Assembly: GCA_946537305.1 (NCBI GenBank)
Contig: CAMNFR010000010.1
Coordinates: 1 to 56,351 of the forward strand
DNA from: an uncultured Lachnospiraceae bacterium
Lineage (GTDB): Bacteria > Bacillota > Clostridia > Lachnospirales > Lachnospiraceae
Length of the DNA stretch: 56,351 nucleotides
Reading direction: 5' to 3'
This document shows positions 15,624 through 24,545 of the stretch, piece after piece. The notes under the pieces are model-generated. The model was not told the DNA's origin. It did not search any database and worked only from the letters and a program-made list of their open reading frames with translations. The translations under genes and the position numbers were made by a program. How positions within the stretch are numbered: position 1 is the stretch's first letter; each line of letters opens with the position of its first letter.

Positions 15624-17864
15624 CTACAGGTATGCCCGCGTGACAGAGTCGGGGCAGTCCAGTATTCCTTTCGGTTCGCCGGCGTAGAGCAGGGCGCCGC
15701 CCATGGTGCCGCCGCCGGGGCCGAGTTCGATTACGTAGTCGGCGTGTTTCATGACCGTCAGGCTGTGTTCTACCAGGAACAGTGTGTTGCCCGCGTCAGT
15801 CATTTCGTCGAAGAGGACCAGAAGCTTGCGGATGTCATCCAGATGGAGACCGCTGGTGGGCTCATCGATGATGAAAATACTTCCCTTCCGCTTCAGTTCG
15901 CTGGCCAGCTTGACCCGCTGCAGTTCTCCGCCGGAAAGGGTGGTCATGGACTGGTTCAGGTGCAGATAGCCCAGTCCTACCTTCTGCATGGAAACGAGTG
16001 CCGGCAGGAACGGTTGGTCCGCAAAGAATTCAGCCGCTTCATTTACGGTCATCTCCATGACCTCTGCAATGTTCTTCCCGCGGTACTGATACTGCAGCAC
16101 CTCTTTGTTATAACGGGAGCCGCCGCACAGTTCGCAGACGGTCTCTATGTTCTCCATGAAGGCCATCTCGGATACGATAATGCCCTTGCCGCCGCAGGCC
16201 GGGCAGGCGCCCTTGGAATTGAAGGAAAACAGCTGATTGCTGACACGGTTTGCCTTCGCAAAGAGATTCCGGATGGCATCGGAGATGTCCAGGTAGGTGG
16301 CCGGCGTGGATCGAAGGTTGATGCCGATGTCTTTCTGCTGGATGGAAATGATCTCCTGGTCGCAGACATTCATAAAGTGCTCCATCAGAGAGCTCTTTCC
16401 GGAGCCGGCGACACCGGCGATGACCGTGAGTACGCCCAGCGGCAGGTCGACATCCACATGCTTCAGGTTGTGAAGCGAGGCATTCCGAATGGGGAAGAAG
16501 CCTGTCGGTTTCCGCACGCTGTCCTTCCAGAAGGTATCCAGCCGGAGCATCCGGCCCGTGATGGTATCGCACGCCAGCAAGTCCGGGTAGCTTCCTTCGA
16601 ACATGATCTGTCCGCCGTGACGGCCGGCCGCGGGTCCCATGTCCACCACATGATCTGCCATGGCGATGATCTCCCGGTGGTGCTCCACAATAAGGATAGT
16701 ATTTCCGTGATCGCGCAGGCGGTAGAGGGACTTCTTCAGGCGGTCGATGTCCTTCGGATGCAGGCCGACGCTGGGTTCATCCAACACGTAGACCATGTCC
16801 GTGAGCGCGGAATTGATATATTTGGCGATCTTGATGCGCTGTGCCTCGCCGCCGGAAAGAGTGGAGGTGCCGCGGCTAAGGGAAAGATATCCCAGGCCGA
16901 TCTCCACCAACGCCCGCAGGCGCTTTAAGAGCTCCCGACGGATATCCGATGCCAGCGGGTCCGTGATTCCTTCCACAAAGGAGATGGCTTCCGGAATGGG
17001 CATGTCCACGACTTCCGCGATGTTCTTCCCGTTTATGCGGCAGCTTCGCACCTTCTCATTGACTCGGGTGCCGCCGCAGTCCGGGCACACAAAGGTGGAG
17101 ACCATTTTGTCCAGCACCTTCTGCTGGCGTTTGCCTTCTTTTGTGGTGATGATGCTACGGTACATGCGGGGGAACATACCCTCAAACTTGGCGGATTTCG
17201 GCCAGTTGGAGGGCGGATTTTTCAGGCGGATCTGCGGGGAATAGAGAAACAGGTTCAGTTCCTCCTCCGAATAGTCGCGGATCTTTTTGTTCAGGTCGAA
17301 CAGACCGCTGTAGGCGTAGCGTTTCCAGCGCCATGCCCCGGTGGTAAAGGTGGGGAAATGGATGACATCCTCATCGTTCAGGCACTTGTCAAAATCCACC
17401 AGTTTGTGGATATCCAGCTCCGTGACCATGCCGATGCCATCGCACCGCTCGCATTTACCGGCGGGATGGTTAAAGGAAAAGCTGTCGGAATAGCCGATGA
17501 AGGGCTCGCCCACGCGGGAAAAAAGAAGCCGCAGCAGGGAATAGATATCGGTGTAGGTTCCCACCGTGGAGCGAGAATTACCTGCCGGCTTTTTCTGGTC
17601 GATCACGATGGTCACGGGCAGGTTCTCGATGCGCTCGACCTGCGGCCGGCCATACTTAGGCAGATACTGCTGCACAAAGCTCGGGAAAGTCTCATTCAGT
17701 TCCCGGCGGGATTCTGCCGCAATGGTGTCCAGGCAGAGGGATGATTTTCCGGAACCGGAGACCCCTGTAAAGACTGTGATCTTCTTCTTGGGAATGGCCA
17801 GGGAAAGATTTTTCAGGTTGTTTTCCGTGGCTCCATAGATATGTATCATGTTATCGTTTGCCAT
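15624..17864 (-). CDS. Short UvrA-like ABC ATPase (class II UvrA)
   Basis: 746 residues against about 940 for UvrA. Two ABC modules are present: Walker A GVSGSGKSSL near residue 30 and GVAGSGKSSL in the second half, with signatures LSGGEAQRIK and LSGGELQRVK. Two zinc modules are present (CERC ... CPDCGG and CPACGG ... CELCGG). The usual UvrB-binding and insertion region near the first Walker A is shortened, as in UvrA2/DrrC-like proteins linked to drug tolerance or alternative DNA damage binding. The start at 17864 has AGAGGA upstream. It is a single gene between two symmetric repeat elements. Whether it works with UvrB is open. Confidence 0.85.
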   Translation of the reverse strand: MANDNMIHIYGATENNLKNLSLAIPKKKITVFTGVSGSGKSSLCLDTIAAESRRELNETFPSFVQQYLPKYGRPQVERIENLPVTIVIDQKKPAGNSRSTVGTYTDIYSLLRLLFSRVGEPFIGYSDSFSFNHPAGKCERCDGIGMVTELDIHKLVDFDKCLNDEDVIHFPTFTTGAWRWKRYAYSGLFDLNKKIRDYSEEELNLFLYSPQIRLKNPPSNWPKSAKFEGMFPRMYRSIITTKEGKRQQKVLDKMVSTFVCPDCGGTRVNEKVRSCRINGKNIAEVVDMPIPEAISFVEGITDPLASDIRRELLKRLRALVEIGLGYLSLSRGTSTLSGGEAQRIKIAKYINSALTDMVYVLDEPSVGLHPKDIDRLKKSLYRLRDHGNTILIVEHHREIIAMADHVVDMGPAAGRHGGQIMFEGSYPDLLACDTITGRMLRLDTFWKDSVRKPTGFFPIRNASLHNLKHVDVDLPLGVLTVIAGVAGSGKSSLMEHFMNVCDQEIISIQQKDIGINLRSTPATYLDISDAIRNLFAKANRVSNQLFSFNSKGACPACGGKGIIVSEMAFMENIETVCELCGGSRYNKEVLQYQYRGKNIAEVMEMTVNEAAEFFADQPFLPALVSMQKVGLGYLHLNQSMTTLSGGELQRVKLASELKRKGSIFIIDEPTSGLHLDDIRKLLVLFDEMTDAGNTLFLVEHSLTVMKHADYVIELGPGGGTMGGALLYAGEPKGILDCPDSVTRAYL

Positions 17865-17901
17865 ACGTTTCCTCTTACATGTTGAAGCAGCCTCCCCGGC
17901 T

Positions 17902-17990
17902 ATCATGCTCCAGGCATTTGCTATGCTCCAGGTATTTGTTATGCTCCAGACAGTTGCTATGCTTCAGGTATTTGCTATGCTCCAGGCGGC
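17902..17990. repeat. 18-bp tandem repeat, about five copies
   Basis: Imperfect units of 18 bp share the core ATGCTCCAGG followed by a variable TATTTGCT-like part. The array begins about 40 bp upstream of the uvrA-like gene and runs into the symmetric repeat element. It reads through as a six-residue peptide repeat (CSRYLL-like), but there is no ribosome site and no sign that it is coding. Confidence 0.75.
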
Positions 17991-17993
17991 TGT

Positions 17994-18187
17994 TGTGCAA
18001 AATTGAAACCTTCAAAAACATTTACAACCCATTTCCGCAAACTTTTTACAAAAAAAGTCATCAAAATGGGTTGTAAATATATATCATGAGCTTAATTTTG
18101 CACACGGCAGCAGATATTGTCATTTATCTATGTGCCGTGTCATTTTTCCAAGGTTGTAAGTGTTCAAATTCCAGGACATTTTGAACA
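17994..18187. repeat. Symmetric half-site element, copy 2 (TTTACAACCC subtype)
   Basis: The core spans 111 bp (17994-18104). Outer arms TGTGCAAAATT / AATTTTGCACA are 11 bp perfect; inner arms ATTTACAACCCATTT / AAATGGGTTGTAAAT are 15 bp perfect. Motif spacing is 27 nt on both sides. A degenerate right satellite (AGGTTGTAAG ... TTGAACA, ending 18187) lies exactly 83 bp outside the core. The place of a left satellite is taken by the 18-bp tandem repeat. Extra small palindromes overlap (ACACGGCA/TGCCGTGT at 18102-18140; TGTTCAAA/TTTGAACA at 18161-18187). It fills most of the gene-free stretch 17865-18267. Confidence 0.78.
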
Positions 18188-18267
18188 TCTGCGCAAAATC
18201 AGAAGCCTGCAGCAGCAAAAATCCTAGAAATCAGTAAAAACATGGAATTGTCATCAGTTACTCAAAT

Positions 18268-19524
18268 TTATTCATGCCGCAGCGCGTCGATGGGGTTCAG
18301 ATTGGCTGCCTTCACAGCAGGGAAGAATCCGAAGATCACGCCGATGGCCATGGAGAAGAGCACGGCGACCGCCGCCGCGGGGACGCTGATGGCAGTGGGC
18401 ATGGTGGTAAGCCGGGATATGACCCGGGCCATGACAATGCCGCCGACCACCCCCAGGATGCCGCCGAGGCTTGTCAGCACGGCTGCCTCTGTCAGGAATT
18501 GCCACAAAATGCGGCTCTTCTTGGCACCAATAGCCTTCTTCAGACCGATCTCCCGGGTACGTTCGGTTACGGATACCAGCATGATATTCATAACGCCGAT
18601 GCCGCCGACCAACAGGGAAATGCTGGCGATCCACAGCAGCTGCTGGCTGGTGGAGGTCTGCAGATCCTGCAGGTTCTTGGCCTGTTTCAGCAGGTCTTCA
18701 CTCTTGAAGGAAACCTTCTTCCGGGTGGACTGGCTCAGCAGACCGTTCAGGATATCCTGCGCCTTGTTGCCAGCCTGTGTCATGGAGTCCGTATCCACGG
18801 CCTTCAGCACCACGGACTGCGGCTCGTCAAACTGATAAGGGATACACCAGGAGGCGTTCGGGATATAGATTTCTCCGCTGCTTTCCTGGCTGTAGGTCTC
18901 ATAATCTTCCACACTGTTGATGACCGGCTCAAAAGCGGCCTTCTTGTCCACCACGCCTACCACCGTGAAGGGAATGCCCCTGATCTCGATGCAGGTGCCG
19001 ATGGGATTCACACCTGTGGGGTACAGAGAAGACATGGCCGTATGGTCGATGATGACCACCTTGCGGAACTTTTCATAGTCCGAGGCCAGGAAGTTCCGTC
19101 CCCACTGAATATAGTAGCCGAAAACATCAAAATATTTATCGTCGATACCCAGCACCTTCCCGTTGAAGGAGGTGTTCAGGTAATAGATGTTTTCCGCATA
19201 GCTGCGATAATTGAAGTAGGATGCCAGTTCCACCTCGTCCAGCGCTTCCAGCTGGGTGCGGGTGTCCTCTGTGAGCAGGGGCACGCCCGAGGGGATGGCG
19301 TTCCAGGAATAGTCATAGGCCTCATCGCCCTGATAGAGCTGCACCGTTACCGCGTTGTTGCCGGCACCGATCAGGTTCTGCTTGATCTGCTCGTTGGTCC
19401 CCTTGATGGTGGAAACAATGGAGATGATGGCCGCTATGCCTATGATAATGCCCAGCATCGTCAGGATGGAGCGCATCTTGTGGCTCCAGATACCCTGAAA
19501 TGCCAGGGATATGTTTTCAAACAT
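18268..19524 (-). CDS. MacB-like ABC transporter permease (FtsX domain)
   Basis: 418 residues. It has an N-terminal membrane segment (KMRSILTMLGIIIGIAAIISIV), a large extracytoplasmic MacB_PCD-type domain (about 45-275) and three C-terminal membrane helices of the FtsX fold (about 285-410). The conserved TRTREIGLKKAIGA loop contacts the ATPase. Such permeases are mechanotransmission pumps for peptides, antibiotics or lipoproteins. It is the last gene of a four-gene run, 14 nt after the second adaptor. No convincing terminator follows before the repeat element. Confidence 0.9.
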   Translation of the reverse strand: MFENISLAFQGIWSHKMRSILTMLGIIIGIAAIISIVSTIKGTNEQIKQNLIGAGNNAVTVQLYQGDEAYDYSWNAIPSGVPLLTEDTRTQLEALDEVELASYFNYRSYAENIYYLNTSFNGKVLGIDDKYFDVFGYYIQWGRNFLASDYEKFRKVVIIDHTAMSSLYPTGVNPIGTCIEIRGIPFTVVGVVDKKAAFEPVINSVEDYETYSQESSGEIYIPNASWCIPYQFDEPQSVVLKAVDTDSMTQAGNKAQDILNGLLSQSTRKKVSFKSEDLLKQAKNLQDLQTSTSQQLLWIASISLLVGGIGVMNIMLVSVTERTREIGLKKAIGAKKSRILWQFLTEAAVLTSLGGILGVVGGIVMARVISRLTTMPTAISVPAAAVAVLFSMAIGVIFGFFPAVKAANLNPIDALRHE

Positions 19525-19538
19525 GCGCCGTCTCCTTT

Positions 19539-22010
19539 CTACTCATATTGCCAGAGCTCATCGGTGCTGCTTTCAACCGTGGGACTGCCCTCCTGCACCT
19601 CTTTCCCATACGGGAAGGCGACATAATCATCCAGGCTGAGCCCCTGCAGGATTTCTGTATACATGCCCCAGATCACCTTTCCGGTGCGGACGTTCTGTTT
19701 CTTCAGATTGCCGTTCTTATCCCGCATGTAAACGATGGATTTTCCGTTCTCGGAGCGCACCATGGAATTCAGCAGATAGAAGCTGTCCGCATTCTGGTCC
19801 GCCGCGGAGTACATCAGCTGCACAAACTCGCCGTCCTGCAGCGCCGCCGTATCATCCACCACTACCTTAAAAGGATAGTAGGAGGCATTGGAGTTGCCGA
19901 CGCCATAGTAGTAATTGTTGCTGTCCGTGACCGGGTACGTGGAGATCTCCACGATCTCGCCCTCGTAGGTCTCCCCGGTATTAAAGGACTGCACCGAGAC
20001 GCTTTGTCCTATTTCTATGGTTCCCAGCTCCAGTTCGCTTACGCTTCCGCTGATATAGTATCCGCCGCCGCCGGAAAGCTCGATCAGAGGCTGGTTGCTT
20101 CCCTGCGCCTCGCTCTCGTCCCGCACGGTGCGGATAACGCCGTCAAATTCCGCCGCCACCTGGCCGTTGTCCAGTTCCCGTTTTTTCTTTTCATAATCCA
20201 GCTGCGCCTGGCGGATATCCAGATCCAGATCCTTGATGGTGGCTTCCAGGCTGTTGCGCATATTTGCGATCTCAGCCGCCGTGTATTTTACGGAAGTTCC
20301 GTCATCGTCATCGCCGCCGTCATCATCGTCGCCCCCGTCATCCCAGGGATCATACTTGGTCGCTTTGGTGGCTTTGGTCGACTCGGTGGAAGAAGTTGCT
20401 TCCGTCTCCTCTTCGGAGGTCTCTGTTTCTTCGCTCGCTTCGGTGGCATCCGTTTCCGCTTCCTTCGTGGGCGCCTCGGTGGGAGCTTCCGTGGGAGCTT
20501 CCGTGCTTTCTTTCTCTTCTTTTTCCTCCGGCCAGTTGTAGGAATGCTCGCTGATGCTCATCTGAACCAGTTCAAAAATGTATTCAGAGGATTCTTTCTG
20601 ATCCGCGGAGAGATCTCCGGCGGAGGTCGGTTCTGCTTCCGTTCCTTCTTTGGCGCGCAGGCTTTCTACCGCGCTCTCCAGCGCTTCATTCTTCTCTTTC
20701 GGGAGCAGCTTTTCTTTTTCTTTATCCGTGACGCGGAGCACATGAAGGGTAAGCGCAGCCACGCCGTCCTCACCTGCTTCTTCTGCCGTCTCCGGCGCCA
20801 GCAGGGTCACGTAGGCTTCATCCTTCCCCTGCGCCAGATATTCCATAAAGGTCTGCGTAAAGACAAAATCACTGGTCCAGTGATAGGTATAGGCTTTCTT
20901 TACGCTGCTTCCGTCGTTCTTTTCCTCCAGCTGGACCGGAGGGAAATCCGCCGTGGTAGATTCCTCTTCCGAAGAAGTTTCTTCGGAAGAACTCTCATCA
21001 ACAGAGCTGCTCTCCGCGCCGGAACCGCTTTCATCGCTGGAACTGCTCTCATCACCAGAGCTGCTCTCATCACTCGAACTGCTCTCGTCCCCGGAACCGC
21101 TCTCATCGCTCGAACTGCTCTCGTCCCCGGAACCGCTCTCATCTCCCGAGCCGCTTTCATCGCTCGAACTGCTCTCGCCGCTCTCGCCGCTGCCCGATCC
21201 GCTCTCGTTGCCGGAACCGCTCTCACTGCCTGAGCCGCCTTCGCCGCTGCCGGAGCCACCTTCGCCGCTGCCGGAGCCACCTTCGCCGCTGCCGGAGGGA
21301 GATGTGTTTCCGTCATCGACCTGGCCTTCGCCCGAGGCTACCCTCTGCACGTCCTGCTCCGGAGCTGACACGGTGATGACCTGCAGTCTTCCGCCGGTGG
21401 CCGCCAGCAGCACGCGCTGCAGGCCGCGGGTGCCGTTCGCAGCAAGCACGGAAGTCAGATAATCGCCGTAGTCCGCCGGGAAGGCACGCATCTCATCGGC
21501 TTCCTCATCATCGTCATCATCATCTTCCAGATCGCTGCCGCTGTCGCCCGGCTCATAGTCCTCCACCTCTACCTGGTCCTTTTCCGCTACGGACACACCG
21601 GGGCGGTAATTCTTGACCTTGGCAAGGTCAGACTGATATTTTTTCATATCCTCCTGCAGCTTCTGGATCTCCAGCTGCTGCCGGTCTACCTCCAGCTGGG
21701 TCAGGGTGGTATCATAAGTCATCAGGACATCACCTTTTTTGACGCCCTGCCCCTCCGTCACCTTCACCTGTTCCACCTTCTGCGTGGAGGAGAGGAATAC
21801 ATTCTGGGTATTATCCGCCGTCACGGTACCGTAGCTTTCGGTGTCATCCTCCCAGTAATCGGTCTCCGAAAGTTCCATAACGGCATATACCTTCACAGGT
21901 TCGCTGTGCGAGCGTTTCCAGTACAGGCCGCCCGCCACACTGCCGGCAATCAGCGCCAGCACCAGCGCCGCGATCAGTATTCTTTTGATGGCCTTTCCTT
22001 TTTGATTCAC
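19539..22010 (-). CDS. MacA/HlyD-like adaptor with long low-complexity inserts
   Basis: 823 residues, about twice the usual adaptor length. An N-terminal anchor helix (about 8-31) is followed by a barrel-sandwich half-motif and a coiled coil near 110-135. Residues ~233-355 are Ser/Gly/Glu/Asp-rich with short repeats such as SGSGEGG and SSSDESGSGDE. Residues ~498-571 are Glu/Thr/Ala-rich (APTEAPTEAPT) ending in polyaspartate. A second coiled coil (LDIRQAQLDYEKKKREL) and the C-terminal lipoyl/beta-barrel part (about 600-820) complete the adaptor. GTG at 22010 with AGGAGG 8 nt upstream is the start. The inserts are likely disordered, surface-exposed and perhaps cell-wall-spanning (inference). 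Confidence 0.82.
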   Translation of the reverse strand: MNQKGKAIKRILIAALVLALIAGSVAGGLYWKRSHSEPVKVYAVMELSETDYWEDDTESYGTVTADNTQNVFLSSTQKVEQVKVTEGQGVKKGDVLMTYDTTLTQLEVDRQQLEIQKLQEDMKKYQSDLAKVKNYRPGVSVAEKDQVEVEDYEPGDSGSDLEDDDDDDEEADEMRAFPADYGDYLTSVLAANGTRGLQRVLLAATGGRLQVITVSAPEQDVQRVASGEGQVDDGNTSPSGSGEGGSGSGEGGSGSGEGGSGSESGSGNESGSGSGESGESSSSDESGSGDESGSGDESSSSDESGSGDESSSSDESSSGDESSSSDESGSGAESSSVDESSSEETSSEEESTTADFPPVQLEEKNDGSSVKKAYTYHWTSDFVFTQTFMEYLAQGKDEAYVTLLAPETAEEAGEDGVAALTLHVLRVTDKEKEKLLPKEKNEALESAVESLRAKEGTEAEPTSAGDLSADQKESSEYIFELVQMSISEHSYNWPEEKEEKESTEAPTEAPTEAPTKEAETDATEASEETETSEEETEATSSTESTKATKATKYDPWDDGGDDDDGGDDDDGTSVKYTAAEIANMRNSLEATIKDLDLDIRQAQLDYEKKKRELDNGQVAAEFDGVIRTVRDESEAQGSNQPLIELSGGGGYYISGSVSELELGTIEIGQSVSVQSFNTGETYEGEIVEISTYPVTDSNNYYYGVGNSNASYYPFKVVVDDTAALQDGEFVQLMYSAADQNADSFYLLNSMVRSENGKSIVYMRDKNGNLKKQNVRTGKVIWGMYTEILQGLSLDDYVAFPYGKEVQEGSPTVESSTDELWQYE

Positions 22011-22022
22011 GCTGTATGCCTC

Positions 22023-22697
22023 CTATTGTACCGGTCCTGTCAGGATACCGTCCCGGATATGATAGATTTTCTTTGCCCTTCGGGCGATATCCGGTTCATG
22101 TGTGATCATTACGATCGTTACGCCTTCGTCGTTCAGCTGCTGGAAGATCTCCATTACCTGTTCGCCGGACTTGGTATCCAGCGCACCGGTAGGTTCATCG
22201 GCCAGCAGGATCTTGGGATTTCCCACGATAGCCCGGGCAATGGCAACACGCTGGCACTGCCCGCCGGAAAGCTGATTCGGCCGGAAGGTCATGCGGTCCG
22301 CCAGTCCCACTTTTTCCAGAGCGATCGCTGCCTTCTGCCGTCTCTCTCTCTTGGATACGCCCGCGTATAAAAGCGGCAGCGACACATTGTCCTGTGCCGT
22401 CAGCTTGGGCAGCAGGTTGAAGGTCTGGAACACAAAGCCGATATAACGGTTCCGGATCTCCGCCATCTGATTGTCATTCTGGCGGGCGATATCCTTCCCT
22501 GCCAGTATGTAAGAACCGGAGGTCGGTACATCCAGGCATCCGACCACATTCATGAGCGTCGTTTTTCCGGAACCGGAGGGTCCCATGATGGCGATATAGT
22601 CCCCTTCCTCCACAGAAAGAGAGACATCCTTCAGCACGGGGACGGTCAGCTTGCCCTGGGGATAATCCTTATAAATATGGCTTAATTCCAGGATCAT
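22023..22697 (-). CDS. MacB/LolD-type ABC transporter ATPase
   Basis: 224 residues. Walker A is GPSGSGKTTL, the signature LSGGQCQRV, Walker B ILLADEPTGALD and the H-loop VMITHEP. The AAIALEKVGLADR and LSGGQ context is typical of the MacB/LolD/FtsE branch that energises FtsX-type permeases. Its ATG directly abuts the stop codon of the first adaptor gene, whose last codons carry the ribosome site, so the two are translationally coupled. It powers the permease encoded two genes downstream. Confidence 0.94.
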   Translation of the reverse strand: MILELSHIYKDYPQGKLTVPVLKDVSLSVEEGDYIAIMGPSGSGKTTLMNVVGCLDVPTSGSYILAGKDIARQNDNQMAEIRNRYIGFVFQTFNLLPKLTAQDNVSLPLLYAGVSKRERRQKAAIALEKVGLADRMTFRPNQLSGGQCQRVAIARAIVGNPKILLADEPTGALDTKSGEQVMEIFQQLNDEGVTIVMITHEPDIARRAKKIYHIRDGILTGPVQ

Positions 22698-24137
22698 TTA
22701 CCGCTCCTCCTCTGCATCCACGTCATCATAATTTTCAATATCATCCGCAGGCTCTGCACCGATATCATCAAAGCCTTCGATTTCATCTTCGATTTCACCG
22801 CCGATGGCTCCAGCCTCATCTGCGCCGGGAGCAAACGCAGGAGAATCGATGTCCTCTTCTTCCAGGTCTTCTTCGTCTGCTTCTTCCCAGTCGCCTTCAT
22901 CGCCTTCGTCGCCTTCTTCATCTTCCCAGTCGCCTTCATCTTCCCAATCACTTTCCTCTTCGTCGAATTCAGCTTCCTCGAAATATTCTTCATCGTACCG
23001 GGTCACCGGCATGCCTTCCTTCAGGGAAATATCGTAGATTGCCACATAATCCTCGGTGGAAAGTCCCTCCGTGATCTCATATTCTTCCAGATCCTCGTCG
23101 TACTCACCCAGCGTTACCTGGCGGCGCTCCAGCTTATCGTTATCGTTGGCGACCCACATGTAAGCATTGCCGTCTTCGGCCTGTTCTATAAAGGATGCAG
23201 ACAGCCAGAGGGCACCGTCGGATTCCTCCGCCGCGTCGCCCATTTCAATATATACGTGCTGTCCCATCATCAAGCCCTCGGAGTCATCCAACTTAATATA
23301 GAAGGGATACTGCGTGGACTGGGAGGAAGACTCTTCCTCCTCCTCTTCATAACTGGCGGTATCCGCGACCGGGTTCTCCGTGTCTACCTTTTCCAGGGTC
23401 CCTTCCCAGGTCTGGGCAGAATCCACGCGGGAGCGGATGAGCATGGTCTCGCCTTCCATGCCCATAAGCGCGGCGCGGTTCATTTCGTTGATGGTACCTT
23501 TTACTCGATAGTTGCCGGTCTCCATCAGCACAATGTAAGCCTTGGTGTTGCCGTAGTCATCTGTCTCTCCCTTTTCGTTGATGCTCTGCACCACACCGTC
23601 AATGGGAGAGGTGACATCTGCGTTGCCCAGCGTTTTTTCCAACTGCTCCTGGGCCGCCTTTTTGACCTCCAGCTGATATTCGCTCTCCTTCACATCCGTT
23701 TCCAGCGTCTGGATCTCAATGCTGTAGGACAGCTGTTCGGAATCCTTGGCCTTCGCTTTTTCCTTGGTCAGCTTGTCGATCTGCTTTTTGGTATTATCAA
23801 TGGTATTCTGCAGTTTTTCCAGTTCCAGCTTGCCGGTATCCACGGCCAGCTTCATCTCATCCTGGTCATAGGTAAAGAGGACATCGCCCTTCTTGACTGT
23901 CTGTCCCGCGGAGACCTTCAGCTCCGCTACCTTCCGGTCCTCTTCTTTATTAATATCATGCGTATTCTGAGAGACGACCACGCCGGAATAGCGGTCCTGC
24001 GCGCCCATCCCGCCCAGACCGGTCAGCATGGCCACGGACTGTACTGCTACGGTGTCTTCCGCCTTGCCATTATCTCCGCAGCCGCAGGCGAATAAAGCCA
24101 GGCAAAGAAGTATAACTGTCATCACTTTTTTCTTCAT
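22698..24137 (-). CDS. HlyD/MacA-like adaptor lipoprotein with acidic tail
   Basis: 479 residues. A lipoprotein signal peptide with the lipobox-like LFACGC lies near residues 15-20. The lipoyl half-motif (SAGQTVKKGDVLFTYDQDE), a long coiled coil (about 85-150, KLELEKLQNTIDNTKKQIDKL) and the second half-motif (VTSPIDGVVQSI) follow. The last ~90 residues are almost all Glu/Asp. It is the first gene of the ABC operon. Two different adaptors in one operon is unusual; they may assemble together on one permease. GGGAGG precedes the start. Confidence 0.87.
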   Translation of the reverse strand: MKKKVMTVILLCLALFACGCGDNGKAEDTVAVQSVAMLTGLGGMGAQDRYSGVVVSQNTHDINKEEDRKVAELKVSAGQTVKKGDVLFTYDQDEMKLAVDTGKLELEKLQNTIDNTKKQIDKLTKEKAKAKDSEQLSYSIEIQTLETDVKESEYQLEVKKAAQEQLEKTLGNADVTSPIDGVVQSINEKGETDDYGNTKAYIVLMETGNYRVKGTINEMNRAALMGMEGETMLIRSRVDSAQTWEGTLEKVDTENPVADTASYEEEEEESSSQSTQYPFYIKLDDSEGLMMGQHVYIEMGDAAEESDGALWLSASFIEQAEDGNAYMWVANDNDKLERRQVTLGEYDEDLEEYEITEGLSTEDYVAIYDISLKEGMPVTRYDEEYFEEAEFDEEESDWEDEGDWEDEEGDEGDEGDWEEADEEDLEEEDIDSPAFAPGADEAGAIGGEIEDEIEGFDDIGAEPADDIENYDDVDAEEER

Positions 24138-24348
24138 CTATATAGCCTCCCGGGGATACTATTATTGTAATTAGTGTACCACATTAAACCCCAAAATTGT
24201 TTGATATGTTTGTGAATTATTCCTTAAGATAAATATTTTACTCCGTGCGTGGCTTTTTTTCAAGTGCGAAAACGGATAAGCTTTCTTCATATCTTCCCTT
24301 TATATTTCATTTCATAAACAAAAAACAAATTTTTTTAATTTTTGTGTA

Positions 24349-24377
24349 TTGATTCCCGCGCTGTTATATATTATAAT
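24349..24377 (+). promoter_or_regulatory. Promoter of the lysR gene
   Basis: TTGATT and a perfect TATAAT are separated by 17 nt. They sit about 170 nt before the ATG, so the mRNA should have a ~160-nt leader. Confidence 0.6.
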
Positions 24378-24400
24378 CCAAAAGAACAGTAGGTTTTTCC

Positions 24401-24522
24401 ATGACTAATCGGAAACAATTGCCAACATGTCATTCGCTGAATGTATTTGTTAAGCGCATTCAACTCATAACGTAAGCAGCACATTATATATTTTTTTTAT
24501 CATAATCTAGGCAGTTAGTCAT
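24401..24522 (+). other. Leader region of lysR with long-range inverted repeat
   Basis: ATGACTAA (24401-24408) and TTAGTCAT (24515-24522) are perfect complements at the ends of the leader. Inside are a CATTCGCTGAATG hairpin and a T8 tract (24491-24499). The gene-free stretch 24138-24545 otherwise shows only the promoter and AT-rich DNA. It may be an autoregulatory LysR site or a structured leader. Confidence 0.35.
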
Positions 24523-24545
24523 AACTTGCCAGAAAGGGATCTCTC

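Noticed and set aside
17858-18076. Peptide with six-residue repeats (CSRYLL type) as a small gene
   Set aside because: It is the translation of the 18-bp tandem repeat and runs into the symmetric element; no ribosome site.
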